From assembly GCF_002970935.1 (NCBI RefSeq), contig NZ_CP027194.1, positions 1,736,001 through 1,800,000 on the forward strand: 64,000 nucleotides of DNA, given 5' to 3'. This stretch comes from Lactobacillus sp. CBA3606. Lineage in GTDB: Bacteria; Bacillota; Bacilli; Lactobacillales; Lactobacillaceae. The stretch's first letter is position 1. Each line of letters starts with the position of its first letter. The notes under the pieces were generated by a model. That model ran no database searches. It had not been told where the DNA came from and was given only the letters and a program-made list of their open reading frames with translations. Below, piece by piece: positions 61,412 through 64,000 of the stretch. Position numbers and translations under genes: made by a program.

Positions 61412-61681
61412 TTATTTGTTATGGACCTTATGCGCCATATAATAAGCGCCCCATTCGGCTAATTGCCCTTTTGAAATAGCTTTGGCGTAGCCTTGTTCTA
61501 ATAATTTTTGGAAAATTACGGTAAATTGTTCAGTGGTGGCCTGGGCTAAAATCTGGGCCTCCGCTTGGTTGGATAGTTTTGAAAAATCAACGTCGATTTC
61601 GGGCTTGAAATCAGCCAGCGCCTTAATAGCGGCTGAATAAATCACGGCGTCTTGGTCAAGTTTCAATGAATGTACTTCCAT
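61412..61681 (-). CDS. Small protein of unknown function
   Basis: The 89-residue, mostly helical acidic protein (MEVHSLKLDQDAVIYSAAIKALADFKPEIDVDFSKLSNQ) has a C-terminal GQLAEWGAYYMAHKVHNK. No known motif is recognised. There is no signal peptide or membrane span. GAGG before the ATG is present. It is divergent from a GntR pseudogene and has its own upstream region. Confidence 0.6.
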   Translation of the reverse strand: MEVHSLKLDQDAVIYSAAIKALADFKPEIDVDFSKLSNQAEAQILAQATTEQFTVIFQKLLEQGYAKAISKGQLAEWGAYYMAHKVHNK

Positions 61682-61870
61682 CGTTAATCACCTCATTAAA
61701 AGAAATTGCAGTCTAGTTATCGTTATTATAGCGATTAATCGCAGCTAAGGGGAACGATAAACCCCAGAATTGATAAAAATGACAATTAAAATAAAAAGTA
61801 TATACAAATGTTTTGTTTTCGCGCCAAAATAGGTTAGACTGTTGGAAAAGAAGACTAATGAAGAAGGAAT

Positions 61871-62595
61871 GTGACTAATTTGGCTTACAAATATGAAGCC
61901 ATCGCAACTAGTTTGCGGCAAGACATCAAAACCGGTAAATATGCGCCCGGAGAATTGATGCCTGATCAAAATAAGTTAGCAACCACGTTTGACACGACCC
62001 GGATTACGATTCATAAGGCGATTCAGTTACTGATTATTGAAGGCATGGTTTATTCTAAGCGCGGTGCTGGGACCTTTGTGCGAAAGGATTTTGGTTTAAA
62101 AGAACAGCGGCAAGCAACTCAGGTTGACCGCCCCTTGGAACAACGCGGACCAATCAGGGCAAAAAAGTAACTAGCAAAGTGTTAGAACTCCAGGCCCGGC
62201 TACCAACGACGCATGAAGCTGAACAACTCATGATTGATGAGATGGATCCCGTGTACGTGATTCGCCGAACGCGGTTTGTGGATGGCAAGGTGTGGGCCTA
62301 TGAGCATACCATTATGCCAACCAGTATTGTGACGTTAACGAAGACGGTGCTAGAAGGTTCAATCTATGGTTACTTAGAACAAGCCCGGGGCATGTCGTTA
62401 GCTGGGTCGCATCGGCTAATTTCGGCGGCCAAGGCCACTACGGAAGACGTTGAAGCAATGGGGGCCCAATTGAATGATCCCGTGTTAGTGATTAATCAAG
62501 TCAGTTATACGGACGATGGCCAACCCTTCGAATTATCAGAATCACATTTTCCGTATGCCAGCAGTACGGTAGTGGCAGATATTCAAGTGCACTAA
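61871..62595 (+). pseudogene. GntR-family regulator (HTH plus UTRA), frameshifted
   Basis: The first part has the GntR winged helix: YKYEAIATSLRQDIKTGKYAPGELMPDQNKLATTF, ending at a stop at 62168-62170. The UTRA ligand-binding domain continues one frame away with GKKVTSKVLELQARLPTTHEAEQL and ends in ADIQVH. A loss of one base (or gain of two) near 62130-62150 in the linker explains the break. The UTRA part has no ribosome site of its own. Start may be GTG 61871 or TTG 61880. Confidence 0.8.
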
Positions 62596-62610
62596 TGACC
62601 GAAAATTATT

Positions 62611-62638
62611 AGCCCATGGCTGTCGCATGGGCTTTTTT
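62611..62638 (+). terminator. Terminator after GntR pseudogene
   Basis: AGCCCATG (62611-62618) with CATGGGCT (about 62625-62632), then six T. Confidence 0.85.
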
Positions 62639-62723
62639 GAGTGGTTTGCATTCGGTAAATAAGAGGTGCATAATTTATTTGAAAAAGTAAGCGTTTTCTA
62701 AAACGCTAAAGGAGGGTCTTCAA

Positions 62724-63053
62724 ATGGCTGAAGATTTTTATCAACGTTTGATTGATAAGTATGAACCAATGACGGAAGCGGCTTTTTTAATTTTAGTGAG
62801 TGTCCGGCAACCGATTAAAAGTGAGGCGTTACCAGCAAAAATTGCGGCGTTGACGCAGGGAAAATTGCAATTGGGATTAGGAACCTTATTTACGACCTTA
62901 CATGCGATGACCAAGGATTATTTGATGACGGAGCGTTTAGACGCCGATGATCAGGCCATTTATGAAATCACTGGGAGTGGCGCAGCCGTATTGGCGGCCG
63001 AACGCGATCGCCTGCAACTACTAACCGCGATTTTAAAACAAGAACAAGTCTAA
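62724..63053 (+). CDS. PadR-family transcriptional regulator
   Basis: The 109-residue winged-helix protein has MTEAAFLILVSVRQPIKSEALPAKIAALTQGKLQLGLGTLFTTLHAMTKDYLM, a PadR N-terminal domain, and YEITGSGAAVLAAE as wing and dimer helix. It stands 35 bases before a DUF2812 membrane protein gene, a standard pair in Firmicutes. AAGGAGGG before the ATG. It probably controls that gene and itself. Confidence 0.85.
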   Translation: MAEDFYQRLIDKYEPMTEAAFLILVSVRQPIKSEALPAKIAALTQGKLQLGLGTLFTTLHAMTKDYLMTERLDADDQAIYEITGSGAAVLAAERDRLQLLTAILKQEQV

Positions 63054-63088
63054 GTACGTTAATTTAGAGTGACTGGGGAAGCGAGTCA

Positions 63089-63886
63089 ATGTGGCGTTAT
63101 CGGTTTTTAATTAAAGGATCAGCACAAGAGTTAACTTGGTTGAATCAGTTGGCCCAAAAAGGGTGGTTGCTGGCTCAGATTCGGGGAAATTGGTATCACT
63201 TTCGGCGGACGAAGGTGACTTATCGTCTATTTAGTGAGTATGTGCCCACTGAATTGATGACGACTGTGGCACCGGGTAATCAGCTGTTTAGCGTGTTAGC
63301 CACGGTTCAAGTCAAGAAGCCAGCTATTCAAATTGTTTATACGGGGAGTCCGCAAGCTGTGGTCCAAGCTATCCGGTTATCACCGGGAGATGCGTCCATG
63401 CGGTTAAAAGTCGCGCTCAGTTTACGTGATCGCGCGCTCAATACGATGAATCTATTGATTTATTTAGGCGTTGGCTTTTTTGGGTTGCTTATTTTTACCA
63501 TGGATAGTGATTTGCAACTTATCTTACTGACGGTGTATGGGGCAATTGGTATTTATGTCGTATTGCGATTTGCGAAGGCAACTAAGAATTTACAGGCACA
63601 AATCATGATTTTACGGCGCGCCACGGCAGATTATGATGGCGCATGGCTGCCAACGATGCACGTCTTTTTGACGGCCATGCCTAGTGACTTAGCGTTAGAA
63701 CCAGTAGCGAGTTTGGGCCGTTGGACGCTAGTTGGCCATAGTCATAACGGCACTTATTGGTATGACTTGCAAACATTAGCGTCAGCAGCCGAAATTAAAC
63801 AAACGCTCCAACCATTTTTACCAGCCACCACCCAAGTGAATGTGATTAGTTGGCTGGGATTAGCACCACTTGGTTGGGTTATTTAA
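63089..63886 (+). CDS. DUF2812 membrane protein
   Basis: The 265-residue protein has the DUF2812 start (WRYRFLIKGSAQELTWLNQLAQKGWLLAQIRGNWYHFRR), then two membrane spans (NLLIYLGVGFFGLLIFTM and LILLTVYGAIGIYVVLRF). The C-terminal half repeats a similar beta-rich module. DUF2812 proteins are found with PadR regulators; their function is not known. GGGGAAG precedes the ATG. Confidence 0.82.
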   Translation: MWRYRFLIKGSAQELTWLNQLAQKGWLLAQIRGNWYHFRRTKVTYRLFSEYVPTELMTTVAPGNQLFSVLATVQVKKPAIQIVYTGSPQAVVQAIRLSPGDASMRLKVALSLRDRALNTMNLLIYLGVGFFGLLIFTMDSDLQLILLTVYGAIGIYVVLRFAKATKNLQAQIMILRRATADYDGAWLPTMHVFLTAMPSDLALEPVASLGRWTLVGHSHNGTYWYDLQTLASAAEIKQTLQPFLPATTQVNVISWLGLAPLGWVI

Positions 63887-63900
63887 CTAATATCAAGGTC

Positions 63901-63929
63901 GGGTCCGGAGAATTAAACGGGCCCTTTTT
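63901..63929 (+). terminator. Terminator of PadR-DUF2812 operon
   Basis: GGGTCCG (63901-63907) with CGGGCCC (63918-63924), then TTTTT. Confidence 0.82.
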
Positions 63930-64000
63930 GTGTTACCCGACGCCGGGCTTTTTTATAATATAAATAATATTAGGTGACATAAAATTAAAATAGTAGTACT

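Noticed and set aside
1-64000. tRNA or rRNA genes
   Set aside because: No cloverleaf with GGTTCRA-type T loop or conserved rRNA segment was recognised on either strand.

Overview
The window reads as an origin-proximal stretch of a Lactiplantibacillus plantarum (or very close relative) chromosome. The evidence is the full larA-larB-larC1/C2-larD-larE lactate racemase operon with its divergent larR-larMN side, the UPF0397 ECF transporter, the oleate hydratase and the general gene style: strong AGGAGG ribosome sites and moderate GC. Three perfect parS sites and two perfect Noc-type (NBS) sites also point to a position near oriC. Species and position are inferences from gene content; no database was searched.

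Layout. 1-6.7 kb: nickel uptake and lactate racemase maturation, including a likely -1 frameshift joining larC1 and larC2. 6.9-11.2 kb: an APC permease, a PNPOx-like protein, an old-yellow-enzyme/MerR pair and an unknown small protein. 11.3-13.8 kb: TPP riboswitch plus thiM-thiD-thiE thiamine salvage. 13.8-33.9 kb: mostly single genes and small operons, namely an amidotransferase behind an attenuator, an OppA lipoprotein, a flavoprotein reductase, permeases, two esterases/hydrolases, a Ca-type P-ATPase, a MarR/FMN-reductase pair, two MFS pumps, two aldo/keto reductases and a deoxyribosyltransferase. 33.9-37.7 kb: RpiR regulator divergent from nanE and a complete glucose-family PTS, probably for N-acetylmannosamine. 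37.8-40.5 kb: a HAD phosphatase and oleate hydratase.

40.5-49.2 kb is an accessory island of plasmid and transposon character: a doubly broken IS3-family element, a serine resolvase, a two-gene CBASS-like antiphage module (SMODS nucleotidyltransferase plus a four-helix membrane effector), a truncated plasmid repA, a zeta-type toxin with a small upstream partner, an IS1182-family element and an IS200-like element. The CBASS-like pair is the most interesting content of the window.

49.2-64 kb returns to core-like genes: LysR/SDR/acetyltransferase, a large zinc-finger-like protein of unknown role, a cellobiose-type PTS with 6-phospho-beta-glucosidase under a cre-overlapped promoter, an ECF transporter preceded by a T-box whose specifier appears to be AUG (methionine), a frameshifted GntR regulator, and a PadR/DUF2812 pair.

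Start codons were moved inward from the longest frame wherever a Shine-Dalgarno sequence clearly favours an internal start. All assignments come from reading motifs and gene order by eye.
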